The notes under the pieces: generated by a model
Databases searched by the model: none
Seen by the model: only the letters and a program-made list of their open reading frames with translations
Told to the model about the DNA's origin: nothing
Position numbers and translations under genes: made by a program
NCBI RefSeq assembly: GCF_029836165.1
Contig: NZ_JAOEBG010000021.1
Location: 41,014 to 105,013, forward strand
DNA from: Pseudomonas sp. GD04091
Lineage (GTDB): Bacteria > Pseudomonadota > Gammaproteobacteria > Pseudomonadales > Pseudomonadaceae
Length of the DNA: 64,000 nucleotides
Reading direction: 5' to 3'
In this document: in pieces, positions 53,879 to 62,303 of the stretch
Numbering within the stretch: the first letter of the stretch is position 1
Layout: each line of letters opens with the position of its first letter

Positions 53879-55027
53879 TCAGCTTTCCTTCAAGCCAATC
53901 TTCAACAGCGCCCCATCCTTGGCATCGGTCAACACATACACATAACCATCCGGCCCCACCCGCACATCGCGAATCCGCGCCTTCAGGTCTCCCAGCAGGC
54001 GCTCCTCATGCACGATCTTGTCGCCGTCGAGCTGCAGCCGGATCAGCTCCTGGGTCGCCAACGCCCCGATGAACAGGTTGTGGTCCCAGGCCTTGAACGT
54101 CGGGCTGTCGTAGAAGGCCATGCCGCTGATGCCCGGCGACTTCTCCCACACATGGTGTGGATCGACCATGCCATCGACATGCTTGCCCTTGGCCTCGGGG
54201 ATGGGTAGCAGCGAATAGTTGATGCCGTGGGTGGCGATCGGCCAGCCGTAGTTCTTGCCCGGTGCGGGGATATTGATCTCGTCACCGCCACGGGGCCCGT
54301 GCTCATGGGTCCACAGCTTGCCGGTCCAGGGGTTGAGCGCCGCGCCCTGCTGGTTGCGGTGGCCGAACGACCAGATCTCCGGACGCACGTTGTCACGGCC
54401 GACGAAGGGGTTGTCCTTCGGCACTTCTCCATCCGGCAGGATACGCACGATCTTGCCCTGCAGCTTGTCCAGGTCCTGGGCGGTGGGACGCTGGTTGTTC
54501 TCGCCCAGGGCGATGAACAGGTAGCCGTCCCGGTCGAACACCAGCCGCGAGCCGAAGTGGTTGCCTTCGGACAGCTTGGGCTGCTGACGGAAGATCACCG
54601 TGAAATTCTCCAGACGCGCCTGATCCTGAGACAGCTGGCCACGTCCGACCGCCGTGCCGGCCTTGCCATCCGAGCCGTCCTCGGCGAACGACAGGTAGAC
54701 CGTGCGATCCTTGACGAACTCCGGCGACAGCACCACATCGAGCAGGCCACCCTGCCCTTCGGCCCACACCTTGGGCACCCCGGACAGCGGCGGGCCGACC
54801 TTGCCCTCGGCGCTGACAATGCGCAGGTTGCCAGGGCGCTCGCTCACCAGCATGTCCTTGCCGCCCGGCAGGAAGGCCAGGGCCCAGGGGTTGCGCAGGC
54901 CGTCGGCGACGGTGCTGACGGTCATCTGGCCTTCCTCGCTGGGAAACTGCTGCTCGGAGGCCGCCTGGGCCAGCAGGGGGAAAAGACTGGCGGCGGCCAG
55001 GGTGGTCAACCAGGTGCGTGGCGTCAT
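53879..55027 (-). CDS. PQQ-dependent sugar dehydrogenase (YliI type)
   Basis: A 382-residue exported beta-propeller protein of the soluble aldose dehydrogenase family. The signal peptide ends LLAQAA, and AAGGAACC precedes the start. Typical phrases are GLRNPWALAFLPGGKDMLVSERPGNLRIV, HEHGPRGGDEINIPAPGKNYGWP and WDHNLFIGALATQELIRL, which form the PQQ and calcium sites. It oxidises aldose sugars in the periplasm. It lies 21 bp after the small proline-rich gene on the same strand, so they may form one operon. Confidence 0.9.
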   Translation of the reverse strand: MTPRTWLTTLAAASLFPLLAQAASEQQFPSEEGQMTVSTVADGLRNPWALAFLPGGKDMLVSERPGNLRIVSAEGKVGPPLSGVPKVWAEGQGGLLDVVLSPEFVKDRTVYLSFAEDGSDGKAGTAVGRGQLSQDQARLENFTVIFRQQPKLSEGNHFGSRLVFDRDGYLFIALGENNQRPTAQDLDKLQGKIVRILPDGEVPKDNPFVGRDNVRPEIWSFGHRNQQGAALNPWTGKLWTHEHGPRGGDEINIPAPGKNYGWPIATHGINYSLLPIPEAKGKHVDGMVDPHHVWEKSPGISGMAFYDSPTFKAWDHNLFIGALATQELIRLQLDGDKIVHEERLLGDLKARIRDVRVGPDGYVYVLTDAKDGALLKIGLKES

Positions 55028-55048
55028 GCTCGGTTCCTTCGAAAGGGC

Positions 55049-55369
55049 TCACGGCACGCGTTGGGAATCGCGTGGGGGCCGGATGGGTTCCAGGTTGGGC
55101 GTCTGCTGTTCGCGGCGCAGATTCTCGCCGTTGCCGATGCCTCGGTTTTCGAGCGTCGGCGGGCGCGGGTTGGGTTGGGTGGACGGGCCGCGCACTGGTG
55201 GCGTCGCGGGCACGCTGCCCTGGCGGCTGTTGGGGTTGGCACGCATGATCGGGCTGTTGTAGGGGTTGTTGCTGTCGTTGGCGGCAAGCAGCGGCGCGGG
55301 CAAAGGCGCGGCCTGGAGCGGCAGGGACAGCAGCAAGCCGAGGGCCAGGGTTGACCATGTAGGGTTCAT
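55049..55369 (-). CDS. Small exported proline/asparagine-rich protein
   Basis: A 106-residue protein. GGAGGTGAAGC precedes the ATG, a very good ribosome site. Residues 1-21 are a signal peptide (LGLLLSLPLQAA). The mature part is unstructured, rich in Pro, Asn and Arg (TPPVRGPSTQPNPRPPTLEN). No function known; it stands upstream of the PQQ dehydrogenase gene, perhaps as a partner. Confidence 0.78.
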   Translation of the reverse strand: MNPTWSTLALGLLLSLPLQAAPLPAPLLAANDSNNPYNSPIMRANPNSRQGSVPATPPVRGPSTQPNPRPPTLENRGIGNGENLRREQQTPNLEPIRPPRDSQRVP

Positions 55370-55494
55370 GCTTCACCTCCGGTACGAAAAGGCGCGCTCC
55401 AAGGTTGGATAGCCTAAGGCGCGCAGGGTTCGACGCAAAAGTGGGAATCCCGGTCGAGATGATTCCTGATGTTTCAGTATGCTCCCGGGCAGCC

Positions 55495-56460
55495 CTATGC
55501 AGGCTTGTCCACCTTGTGCCGCGCCGCATACAGGCAGAGCATCTCCATCGCCAGCGTCGCGCCGGCCAGGGCGGTGATATCGGCATAGTCATAGGCCGGC
55601 GCCACCTCCACCAGGTCCATCCCCACCAGGTTGATGCCGCGCAGACCACCGAGGATCTCCAACGCCTGCACCGTGCTCAGTCCCCCGCATACCGGCGTGC
55701 CGGTGCCGGGCGCGAAGGCAGGATCCAGGCAGTCGATATCGAAGGTCAGGTAGACCGGCATGTCGCCGACCCGCTGGCGGATCGCCGCGATGATCGCTTC
55801 GGTCCCTTGTCGATGCACCTGACGGGCATCGAGGATGGCGAATCCCTGGCTGTCGTCGTTGGTGGTGCGCAGGCCGATCTGCACCGAGCGCGCCGGATCC
55901 ACCAGCCCTTCGCGGGCGGCATGCCAGAACATGGTGCCGTGGTCGATACGCTTGCCCTCCTCGTCCGGCCAGGTGTCGCTGTGGGCATCGAAATGGATCA
56001 GTGCCAGCGGGCCATGACGGCGGGCATGGGCCTTGAGCAGCGGGTAGCTGATGAAATGGTCGCCACCAAGCGTGAGCATGCCGCAGCCGGCCTCGAGGAT
56101 GCGCTCGGCATGGGTCTGGATACTCTGCGGCACCGACTCCGGCGTACCGCTGTCGAACGCGCAGTCGCCATAGTCGATCACCGCCAGGTGATCGAACGGG
56201 TCGAACGCCCAGGGCCAGTGACGGGCCCAGGCCTGCTGCACCGAAGCGGCGCGGATCGCCCGCGGGCCGAAGCGCGCGCCGGGGCGATTGCTGGTGGCGG
56301 TGTCGAACGGCACTCCGCTGACCACCACGTCGACGCCGCGCAGGTCGCGGCTGTAGCGACGTCGCGAGAAGCTGGTGATGCCGGCGTAGGTGCTCTCGGC
56401 GGCGGTGCCGTAGAGGCTTTCGCGGGTGATGGCCTGGTCGTTGTCCTGGGCGAGGTCCAC
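55495..56460 (-). CDS. speB: Agmatinase / ureohydrolase
   Basis: A 321-residue arginase-family enzyme read from GTG at 56460, with AGGAG seven bases before it. The binuclear Mn ligands are in LTLGGDHFISYP, IHFDAHSDTW and YLTFDIDCLDPAFAPGTGTP. Agmatinase cleaves agmatine to putrescine and urea; guanidinobutyrase is a close alternative in Pseudomonas. The downstream partner of a polyamine-binding protein gene on the same strand, and the divergent LysR gene, suggest a substrate-induced catabolic unit. Confidence 0.88.
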   Translation of the reverse strand: MDLAQDNDQAITRESLYGTAAESTYAGITSFSRRRYSRDLRGVDVVVSGVPFDTATSNRPGARFGPRAIRAASVQQAWARHWPWAFDPFDHLAVIDYGDCAFDSGTPESVPQSIQTHAERILEAGCGMLTLGGDHFISYPLLKAHARRHGPLALIHFDAHSDTWPDEEGKRIDHGTMFWHAAREGLVDPARSVQIGLRTTNDDSQGFAILDARQVHRQGTEAIIAAIRQRVGDMPVYLTFDIDCLDPAFAPGTGTPVCGGLSTVQALEILGGLRGINLVGMDLVEVAPAYDYADITALAGATLAMEMLCLYAARHKVDKPA

Positions 56461-56484
56461 GGTCGGTCTCCTGTCTCTCTGGTT

Positions 56485-57564
56485 TTATTGGCGGCTGCGG
56501 AAGGCGGTCCACAGGCGGTTGCGCTGGCGCAGATCGGACAGCGCCATGCTGCGATCGGCGAACAGACGCTGGCGCACCTCGGCCGAGGGGTAGATGTCCG
56601 GATCGTTGCGGATCGCTTCATCCACCAGCGGCGTCGCGGCCTGGTTGGCATTGGCGAAGAACAGCGTGTTGGTCAGCGCGGCCACCGACTCGGGGCGCAG
56701 CATGAAGGCGATGAAGGCACGCGCGGCCTCGGGATGCGGTGCGTCCTTGGGGATCACCAGGTTGTCCTGCCAGACCAGCGTGCCCTCGCGAGGAATGCGA
56801 TAGATCAGCTGGTACGGCTTGCCGGCACGACGCGCCTGGTCGGCGGCCATCGCGGCATCGCCGTTGTAAGTCAGCGCCAGGCACACACTGCCGTTGGCCA
56901 GGTCGTTGATCTGACGCCCGTTGGCCACATAGCTGATCGCTGGCTGCAGCTGTTGCAACAACGCCTGCGCCGCGTCCAGGTCGGCCTTGTCCTGGCTGTA
57001 CGGATCCTTGCCCAGGTAGTTGAGCGTGAGGCCGATCACTTCCTGGGGCGAGTCGGGCATGGCGATCCCGCAATCCTTCAGTCGATTGGCGTATTCGGGC
57101 TTGAACAGCAGGTCGAGGCTGTCCAACGGCACGTCTCCCAGACGCTGGCGCACCGCCTCGACGTTCACCCCTAGCCCCAGCGTGCCCCAGGTGTACGGCA
57201 CCGCATGGCGATTGCCCGGGTCGGCCTCGGCCAGCTTGGCCAGCAGGTCCCGGTCGAGGTTGGCGTAACCGGGCATCGCCTGTGCGCCGAGCGGCTGCAG
57301 CGCGCCGGCCTTGAGGGCCCGGGCCAGCACCGTGGCCGACGGCACCACCACGTCGTAGCCGCTGCCGCCGGTGAGCAGCTTGGTCTCCAGCACCTCGGTG
57401 GTGTCGAAGGTGTCATAACGGACCTTGTAACCGGTCTCCTTCTCGAAACGCTCCAGGGTTTGCGGGGCGACGTAGTCGGCCCAGCTGTACAGGTTGACGA
57501 CCTTCTCCTCGGCCTGCAGCGGCAGGGCGATCAGCAAGGCAAGCAGGCACAACGTTCGACGCAT
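56485..57564 (-). CDS. Polyamine ABC transporter substrate-binding protein
   Basis: A 359-residue exported binding protein of the PotF/SpuD/SpuE family. The start at 57564 has GAGG nine bases upstream; the signal peptide ends PLQAE. Typical marks are VVNLYSWADYVAPQTLERFEKETGYKV and GSGYDVVVPSATVLARALKAGALQPL. It should bind putrescine, spermidine or agmatine in the periplasm. No permease or ATPase genes are adjacent, so it probably uses a permease coded elsewhere. It precedes the agmatinase gene by 24 bp. Confidence 0.9.
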   Translation of the reverse strand: MRRTLCLLALLIALPLQAEEKVVNLYSWADYVAPQTLERFEKETGYKVRYDTFDTTEVLETKLLTGGSGYDVVVPSATVLARALKAGALQPLGAQAMPGYANLDRDLLAKLAEADPGNRHAVPYTWGTLGLGVNVEAVRQRLGDVPLDSLDLLFKPEYANRLKDCGIAMPDSPQEVIGLTLNYLGKDPYSQDKADLDAAQALLQQLQPAISYVANGRQINDLANGSVCLALTYNGDAAMAADQARRAGKPYQLIYRIPREGTLVWQDNLVIPKDAPHPEAARAFIAFMLRPESVAALTNTLFFANANQAATPLVDEAIRNDPDIYPSAEVRQRLFADRSMALSDLRQRNRLWTAFRSRQ

Positions 57565-57617
57565 GGCGGGCACCTCGACATGGGGGTGGGTGCCGTCAGC
57601 ATGCCCGTCGGGTTACA

Positions 57618-57640
57618 TTGCAAAAATGGCAACCATGCAA
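57618..57640. promoter_or_regulatory. Possible LysR site TTGCA-N13-TGCAA
   Basis: An inverted repeat in the 102-bp gap between the polyamine-binding protein and LysR genes. It is short, so significance is limited. Confidence 0.35.
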
Positions 57641-57666
57641 AGCTGACATTCACCAGAGGCAATGTG

Positions 57667-58575
57667 ATGCTTGGACAACTGCACGACCCCGACCTGCACC
57701 TGCTGCGGCTGTTCGTCACTGTAGTCGAGGCCGGCGGCTTCAGCGCCGCCCAGGGCGTGCTCGGGCTCAGCCAGCCCAGCATCAGCCAGCAGATGGCGAA
57801 ACTGGAGACCCGCCTGGGCTATCGCCTGTGCAGCCGTGGCAAGGGCGGCTTTCGCTTGACCGAGAAAGGCGAGTTGCTGCTCCAGGCGACCCGGGGCCTG
57901 CTGCTGCAGATCGAGCAGTTCCGCCAGCAGGCCAACGGCGTGGCCGGGCGCTTGCTGGGCACGGTGCGCATCGGGCTGGCCGAGAACCAGGACCGTCGTG
58001 TGACGCAACACCTCGCCCAGGCCATCGCGCGCTTTCGCCAGCGCGAAGAGTCGGTGCAGCTGGAGCTGTCCAGCGCCCCACCCGCCGAACTCGAGCGCCT
58101 GTTGCTCGAGCAGCGACTGGACTGTGCCATCAGCTACTTCTCCGGCAACCAGGCGGCGTTCGACTACCTGCCGCTGTTCGATGAGCGTCAACGGCTGTAC
58201 TGCGGCAAGGAGCATGAGTTGTTCGGCCAGGCGCAGGTGACCCGCGAGCAATTGCTGGACGCTGATCAGATCCGTCATCCCTATCGTTTTCTCAAACAGG
58301 GCGAGCCGTTCCAGAGTCGGCACAGCAAGGCGGTGGCGGAACAGATCGACAGTGCGCTGACGTTGATCCTGTCAGGGCGGCATATCGGCTACCTGCCCTG
58401 TCATTGCGCCGAGCCCTGGGAAGCCCAGGGCATGTTGCGGGCACTGGATCCAACGCTGGACTTCCTGGTGCCGTTCACCCTGGCGCGGCACCGTCGCCAG
58501 GCGCCCGGCGAAGCGCCGCAGGCATTCCTGGAGGATCTGCGGGACATCTTCAAGGGGGTATCGCGGGACTGGTAG
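57667..58575 (+). CDS. LysR-type transcriptional regulator
   Basis: A 302-residue LysR protein. The HTH is LHLLRLFVTVVEAGGFSAAQGVLGLSQPSISQQMAKLETRLG. It diverges from the polyamine-binding protein and agmatinase genes and probably regulates them in response to agmatine or a product; that role is inferred from position only. The start at 57667 gives the standard spacing of the HTH from the N-terminus. Confidence 0.9.
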   Translation: MLGQLHDPDLHLLRLFVTVVEAGGFSAAQGVLGLSQPSISQQMAKLETRLGYRLCSRGKGGFRLTEKGELLLQATRGLLLQIEQFRQQANGVAGRLLGTVRIGLAENQDRRVTQHLAQAIARFRQREESVQLELSSAPPAELERLLLEQRLDCAISYFSGNQAAFDYLPLFDERQRLYCGKEHELFGQAQVTREQLLDADQIRHPYRFLKQGEPFQSRHSKAVAEQIDSALTLILSGRHIGYLPCHCAEPWEAQGMLRALDPTLDFLVPFTLARHRRQAPGEAPQAFLEDLRDIFKGVSRDW

Positions 58576-58635
58576 CCGTACCGCCCTGCATTTGCCACAC
58601 TGCGCACTCGCCCGTGTACCGAGGTCCAGATCACC

Positions 58636-59103
58636 ATGCATGCCCGCGTCTGCCTGATCCTGTTGCTGACCCTTGGCCTGAATGCCTGTGCCCTGTTCCA
58701 GGGTCGCGATCCACTGAACATCAGCGTGATCGGTATCGATCCGTTGCCCGGCCAGGACCTGGAGCTGCGCATGGCGGTGAAGATCCGCGTGCAGAATCCC
58801 AACGAGACCGCGGTGGACTTCAACGGCATAGCCCTCAACCTGGAGGTCAATGACCAGCCCCTGGCGGCCGGGGTGAGCGACCAGCGCGGGCACATCGGCC
58901 GTTACGACGAGGCTGTGATCGTGGTGCCGGTCAGCATCACTGCCTTCGCCTTTTTGCGCCAGGCCTATGGCCTGAGCCGGGTGGAGTCCCTGCAAGGTCT
59001 GCCCTATGTATTGCGCGGCAAGCTGGCGGGCGGCCCGCTGGGCACTGTCCGCTTCACCGATAAAGGCAAGCTCGACCTGCCCGCGACCACAGGCGCCCGT
59101 TGA
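58636..59103 (+). CDS. WHy/LEA14-domain lipoprotein
   Basis: A 155-residue lipoprotein with lipobox LNAC (Cys at about 18). The mature part is a WHy (water stress and hypersensitive response) domain of the LEA14 type: DLELRMAVKIRVQNPNETAVDFNGIALNLEVNDQPLAAGVSD. Such proteins protect against desiccation in some organisms; here the role is unknown. It stands 31 bp before a GNAT gene on the same strand. Confidence 0.85.
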   Translation: MHARVCLILLLTLGLNACALFQGRDPLNISVIGIDPLPGQDLELRMAVKIRVQNPNETAVDFNGIALNLEVNDQPLAAGVSDQRGHIGRYDEAVIVVPVSITAFAFLRQAYGLSRVESLQGLPYVLRGKLAGGPLGTVRFTDKGKLDLPATTGAR

Positions 59104-59134
59104 TGAACCTGCTGTACAGGTAAAGGAACTACCG

Positions 59135-59713
59135 ATGCCCTGCACTCCTGAACTGAAAACCGTCCGACTACTGTTGCGCCCCTTGCGCCTGAGCGACGCC
59201 GAGCCCATCCAGGATCTCTTCCCGCACTGGGAGGTGGTGCGCTACCTCAATGCCCAGGTGCCTTGGCCTTATCCGGCGGACGGCGCCTTGCACTATTTGC
59301 GCGATGCCTGCCTGCCGGCGATGGCCGCAGGCCGCGAGTGGCACTGGTCGATCCGCCTGCTGGATCGACCTGAGCAACTGATCGGCAGCATCAGCCTGAT
59401 GGACCAGCCTGACAACCACCGCGGTTTCTGGGTGGCCCCCGCCTGGCAAGGCCAGGGCTACATCACCGAAGCCTGCGAAGTGATCGATGCGTTCTGGTTC
59501 CTGACCTTGCGGCGCGAGGTGATGCGCGTGCCCAAGGCGCTACCCAACGAAGCGTCGAGGCGCGTCTCCCAACGCGGCGGCATGCAACTGCTGCGTACCG
59601 GCTACGGCGACTTCGTCAGCGGTCGCCTCCCCCAGGAGATCTGGGAAATTACGCGTCAGCAGTGGCTGGACCGACAAAGCGCACGCCAGGACGCGGCCGC
59701 TCATCCACGCTGA
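59135..59713 (+). CDS. GNAT family N-acetyltransferase (RimJ-like)
   Basis: A 192-residue GNAT of the RimJ/RimL subgroup, with the N-terminal LKTVRLLLRPLRLSDAEPIQDLF and the core GFWVAPAWQGQGYITEACEVIDAFWF. AAAGGA precedes the ATG. The substrate, perhaps a ribosomal protein N-terminus or small molecule, is unknown. Its last 65 bp overlap the 3' end of the convergent nitrilase gene. Confidence 0.85.
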   Translation: MPCTPELKTVRLLLRPLRLSDAEPIQDLFPHWEVVRYLNAQVPWPYPADGALHYLRDACLPAMAAGREWHWSIRLLDRPEQLIGSISLMDQPDNHRGFWVAPAWQGQGYITEACEVIDAFWFLTLRREVMRVPKALPNEASRRVSQRGGMQLLRTGYGDFVSGRLPQEIWEITRQQWLDRQSARQDAAAHPR

Positions 59714-60590
59714 GTTCGAATACATCCGGCCGCGAATAATGGCCAACCACATCGAAGTCGTAGCGCGCACGCACCAGCTCGTCGGTATCGACCTCGGCGC
59801 AAAGCAGCCCGCTTTTGCCCACCAGCGGTCCTGCCAGTACTTCGCCAAGCGGACCGACGATCACGCTGCCGCCGTTGATCAGCGGGCGCTCGTCCGGCCA
59901 GTTGGCCACCTTCAGGCCCAGCGCGGCGGGCGAGCCCTGGACCTGACAGGCGCTGACGACGAAACAACGCCCCTCGGCCGCGACATGGCGCATGCTCACT
60001 TGCCACAGTTCGCGCTCATCCACTGTCGGCGCGCACCACAGTTGCACCCCCTTGGCGTACATGGCGGTGCGCAGCAGCGGCATGTAGTTCTCCCAGCACA
60101 CCGCTGCGCCGATGCGTCCGGCTCGGCCATCCACCACTGGCAGCGTGGAGCCATCGCCCGTGCCCCAGATCAGCCGCTCGGTGCCGGTAGGCATCAGCTT
60201 GCGGTGCTTGGCCACCAGGCCACCTTCTGGCTCGAAGAACAGCACGGTGCAGTACAGGGTGCTGCCTGCGCGCTCGATCACCCCGAGCACCAGGCTCGCT
60301 CCGGTGCGCGCCGACAACCCGGCCAGTGCCTCTGTCTCGCTACCCGGCACGTCGATGGCGTTGGCGAAATAACGCGAGAAAGCCTCACGCCCTTCGGGCA
60401 GCCGATAACCCAGCTGGGTGGCGAAACCTTCGCCTTTCGGGTAGCCACCGAGCAATGCCTCGGGCATCACCACCAGGCAGGCACCGGCATCGCGGATGGC
60501 CTGCTCGTAGCCGAGGATCTGTTCGAGCGTGGCGGCCTTGCCCTCGGGCAGCGAACCGATCTGCAGGGCGGCGACGATGGATTTGGTCAT
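59649..60590 (-). CDS. Nitrilase
   Basis: A 313-residue enzyme of the nitrilase superfamily, branch 1. The catalytic triad is clear: Glu44 (VVMPEALLGGYPKG), Lys131 (AKHRKLMPTGTERLIW) and Cys165 (GAAVCWENYMPLLR). The start at 60590 has GGAG upstream. It turns nitriles into carboxylic acids and ammonia; side-chain preference (aryl-acetonitrile or aliphatic) cannot be read from sequence. It diverges from a LysR gene, the usual control for such genes. Its 3' end overlaps the convergent GNAT gene. Confidence 0.92.
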   Translation of the reverse strand: MTKSIVAALQIGSLPEGKAATLEQILGYEQAIRDAGACLVVMPEALLGGYPKGEGFATQLGYRLPEGREAFSRYFANAIDVPGSETEALAGLSARTGASLVLGVIERAGSTLYCTVLFFEPEGGLVAKHRKLMPTGTERLIWGTGDGSTLPVVDGRAGRIGAAVCWENYMPLLRTAMYAKGVQLWCAPTVDERELWQVSMRHVAAEGRCFVVSACQVQGSPAALGLKVANWPDERPLINGGSVIVGPLGEVLAGPLVGKSGLLCAEVDTDELVRARYDFDVVGHYSRPDVFELSVDERPRPGVRFVGPATADA

Positions 60591-60670
60591 ATTGGAGACT
60601 CCAGTCTGGGAAAGGTCTGGTAGATTCTCCGGCGCCACACAATCATGAATAAAGCCCATCTCAGCACTTA

Positions 60671-60695
60671 ATGATATTATCCACATGAATATCAT
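60671..60695. promoter_or_regulatory. Operator ATGATATT-N9-AATATCAT spanning the LysR start codon
   Basis: A perfect eight-base inverted repeat with a nine-base centre. The LysR ATG (60685) lies inside it. Binding here would block expression of the regulator itself and lies about 80 bp from the nitrilase start. Confidence 0.65.
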
Positions 60696-61584
60696 CGACA
60701 TCGATCTCAACCTGCTGAAGGTCTTCGAAGCCCTGCATGACGAAGGCGGCGCGAGCCGTGCAGCCTTGCGCCTGGGGTTGACCCAGTCAGCGGTCAGCGC
60801 CGCCTTGCGCCGGCTGCGCCAGGTGTACGACGACCCACTGTTCGTACGCACCGGCCGCGGCCTGAGCCCGACCCTACGGGCCAACCAGCTCAAGCCACTG
60901 ATCAGCGAGGCCCTGGGCAAGTGCCGACAAAGTCTGGCACTGCTCGACCCCCAGGCCACGCGCTTCGATGGCCGCTCGCTGAGCCTGGGGTTGTCGGATG
61001 ATTTCGAGGTCGCCTACGGCCAGGCACTGATCGATGCCGTACGCCGGCACGCACCGGGGCTGCGCCTGATCTTTCGCCAGACTCACAGCCAGATCGTCGC
61101 CCAGGGCCTGTTGGAGCGCAGCCTGGACCTGGCGCTGACCTCGGGAGGCTTCGCCGAACGGCTGCTCAGCCGCGTGGTGCTCGGCGAAGGCGACTACCTG
61201 TGCCTGGTCGATCCAGCCAGCCTGACTCCCGGCCAGACGAGCCTGAGCCTCGAGCAGTTTGTCGAGCGCGAGCAGATTCTGGTGTCTTCGACTGGATTGC
61301 TCGGCATCGTCGACGAGGCGCTGGCGGACCTGGGCAGGAGCCGGACCGTCTGTGCGGCCACCAGCCATTTCGCCGCATTGGGGTATCTGCTCAAGGACAG
61401 CGATTACCTCGCCACCCTGCCCGGCCACGCCGCCACAGCCATCGCCAGAGTCGCCGGGCTGCAGGCGCTGCCCTGCCCATTGTCGCTGCCGCGTTATCCG
61501 GTGGAGCTCGGCTGGCGCAGCAGCGGGCCGCTGGACCCGTTGGTGGAACGGGTGCGTACAGCGGTGCTCGAAGTGTTCTCCTGA
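60685..61584 (+). CDS. LysR-type transcriptional regulator, divergent from nitrilase
   Basis: A 299-residue LysR protein of the NodD/NahR-like subgroup. HTH: LNLLKVFEALHDEGGASRAALRLGLTQSAVSAALRRLRQVYDDPLF. No Shine-Dalgarno sequence is visible before the ATG; instead a palindrome spans the start. Control of the divergent nitrilase gene is inferred from the arrangement. Confidence 0.9.
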   Translation: MNIIDIDLNLLKVFEALHDEGGASRAALRLGLTQSAVSAALRRLRQVYDDPLFVRTGRGLSPTLRANQLKPLISEALGKCRQSLALLDPQATRFDGRSLSLGLSDDFEVAYGQALIDAVRRHAPGLRLIFRQTHSQIVAQGLLERSLDLALTSGGFAERLLSRVVLGEGDYLCLVDPASLTPGQTSLSLEQFVEREQILVSSTGLLGIVDEALADLGRSRTVCAATSHFAALGYLLKDSDYLATLPGHAATAIARVAGLQALPCPLSLPRYPVELGWRSSGPLDPLVERVRTAVLEVFS

Positions 61585-61585
61585 C

Positions 61586-61849
61586 TCAGCGGCTGGCGCT
61601 GGCGGCGGCCATCATCTTGTTCACTTCGCTGCGCACCAGCTGGGTGAACTCCGCTGGCGTCATGCCGTCAAGTTCTGCGCGTACCCACTCCGCCCACTTG
61701 CTCTTGCGCCGGGGCTTCTCGGCGATCAACCGCCCCGCCTCGCCCTTGGCCTTACCCAGGTTGTTCTGCCAATACTCGAACAACCGGGCCTTCTCAGCCT
61801 CGATCTGCGCCCGTTCCTGGAAGCTCATGTTGGCCAGATTGAAACTCAT
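61586..61849 (-). CDS. Conserved hypothetical protein, 87 aa
   Basis: An 87-residue basic protein, mostly helical (FQERAQIEAEKARLFEYWQNNLGKAKGEAGRLIAEKPRRKSKWAEWVRAEL). No domain is recognised. It converges on the LysR gene with one base between stops, and diverges from the DUF883 gene. Confidence 0.7.
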   Translation of the reverse strand: MSFNLANMSFQERAQIEAEKARLFEYWQNNLGKAKGEAGRLIAEKPRRKSKWAEWVRAELDGMTPAEFTQLVRSEVNKMMAAASASR

Positions 61850-61981
61850 GGGGGATTACCTGCCGCTGGAAAATGGGCGCTATCTTACACCCTAGCGCCA
61901 GGCCATCGGAACGCCGTTGCAACTTTCCAGGCGCCATGGCATCCACTGTTCAACTCCCCCACCCTTCACGAGGACGTGTAC

Positions 61982-62302
61982 ATGGCCAGGAAAACCGCCA
62001 CGCAAGCCGACACCGATCAGATCAAGGATCAGGTCTTCAGCGAACTGCAGGCATTGATCGAAGAGTCGGAAAAGCTGCTCAGCGACAGCGCGTCGCTGGT
62101 CGGCGAGGAGGCCGACAGCCTGCGCGCGCAGCTGGCATTGAAACTGCGCCAGGCTCGTGACGCCACCAGCCGGCTGGGCCAGAAAGCGCAGCCGGTGGTC
62201 GAGGCCACTCAGGAATACATTGGTGGCCACCCGTGGCAGACCGTCGCGATCTCCGCAGGCTTCGGCCTGGTGGTCGGGCTGCTGCTCGGTCGCCGGCAGT
62301 AG
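61982..62302 (+). CDS. DUF883 family membrane-anchored protein (ElaB-like)
   Basis: A 106-residue protein with a long N-terminal coiled-coil helix and one C-terminal membrane segment (WQTVAISAGFGLVVGLLLGRRQ), as in ElaB/YgaM/YqjD of E. coli, which tether ribosomes to the membrane in stationary phase. GAGGA precedes the ATG at 61982. Confidence 0.85.
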   Translation: MARKTATQADTDQIKDQVFSELQALIEESEKLLSDSASLVGEEADSLRAQLALKLRQARDATSRLGQKAQPVVEATQEYIGGHPWQTVAISAGFGLVVGLLLGRRQ

Positions 62303-62303
62303 A

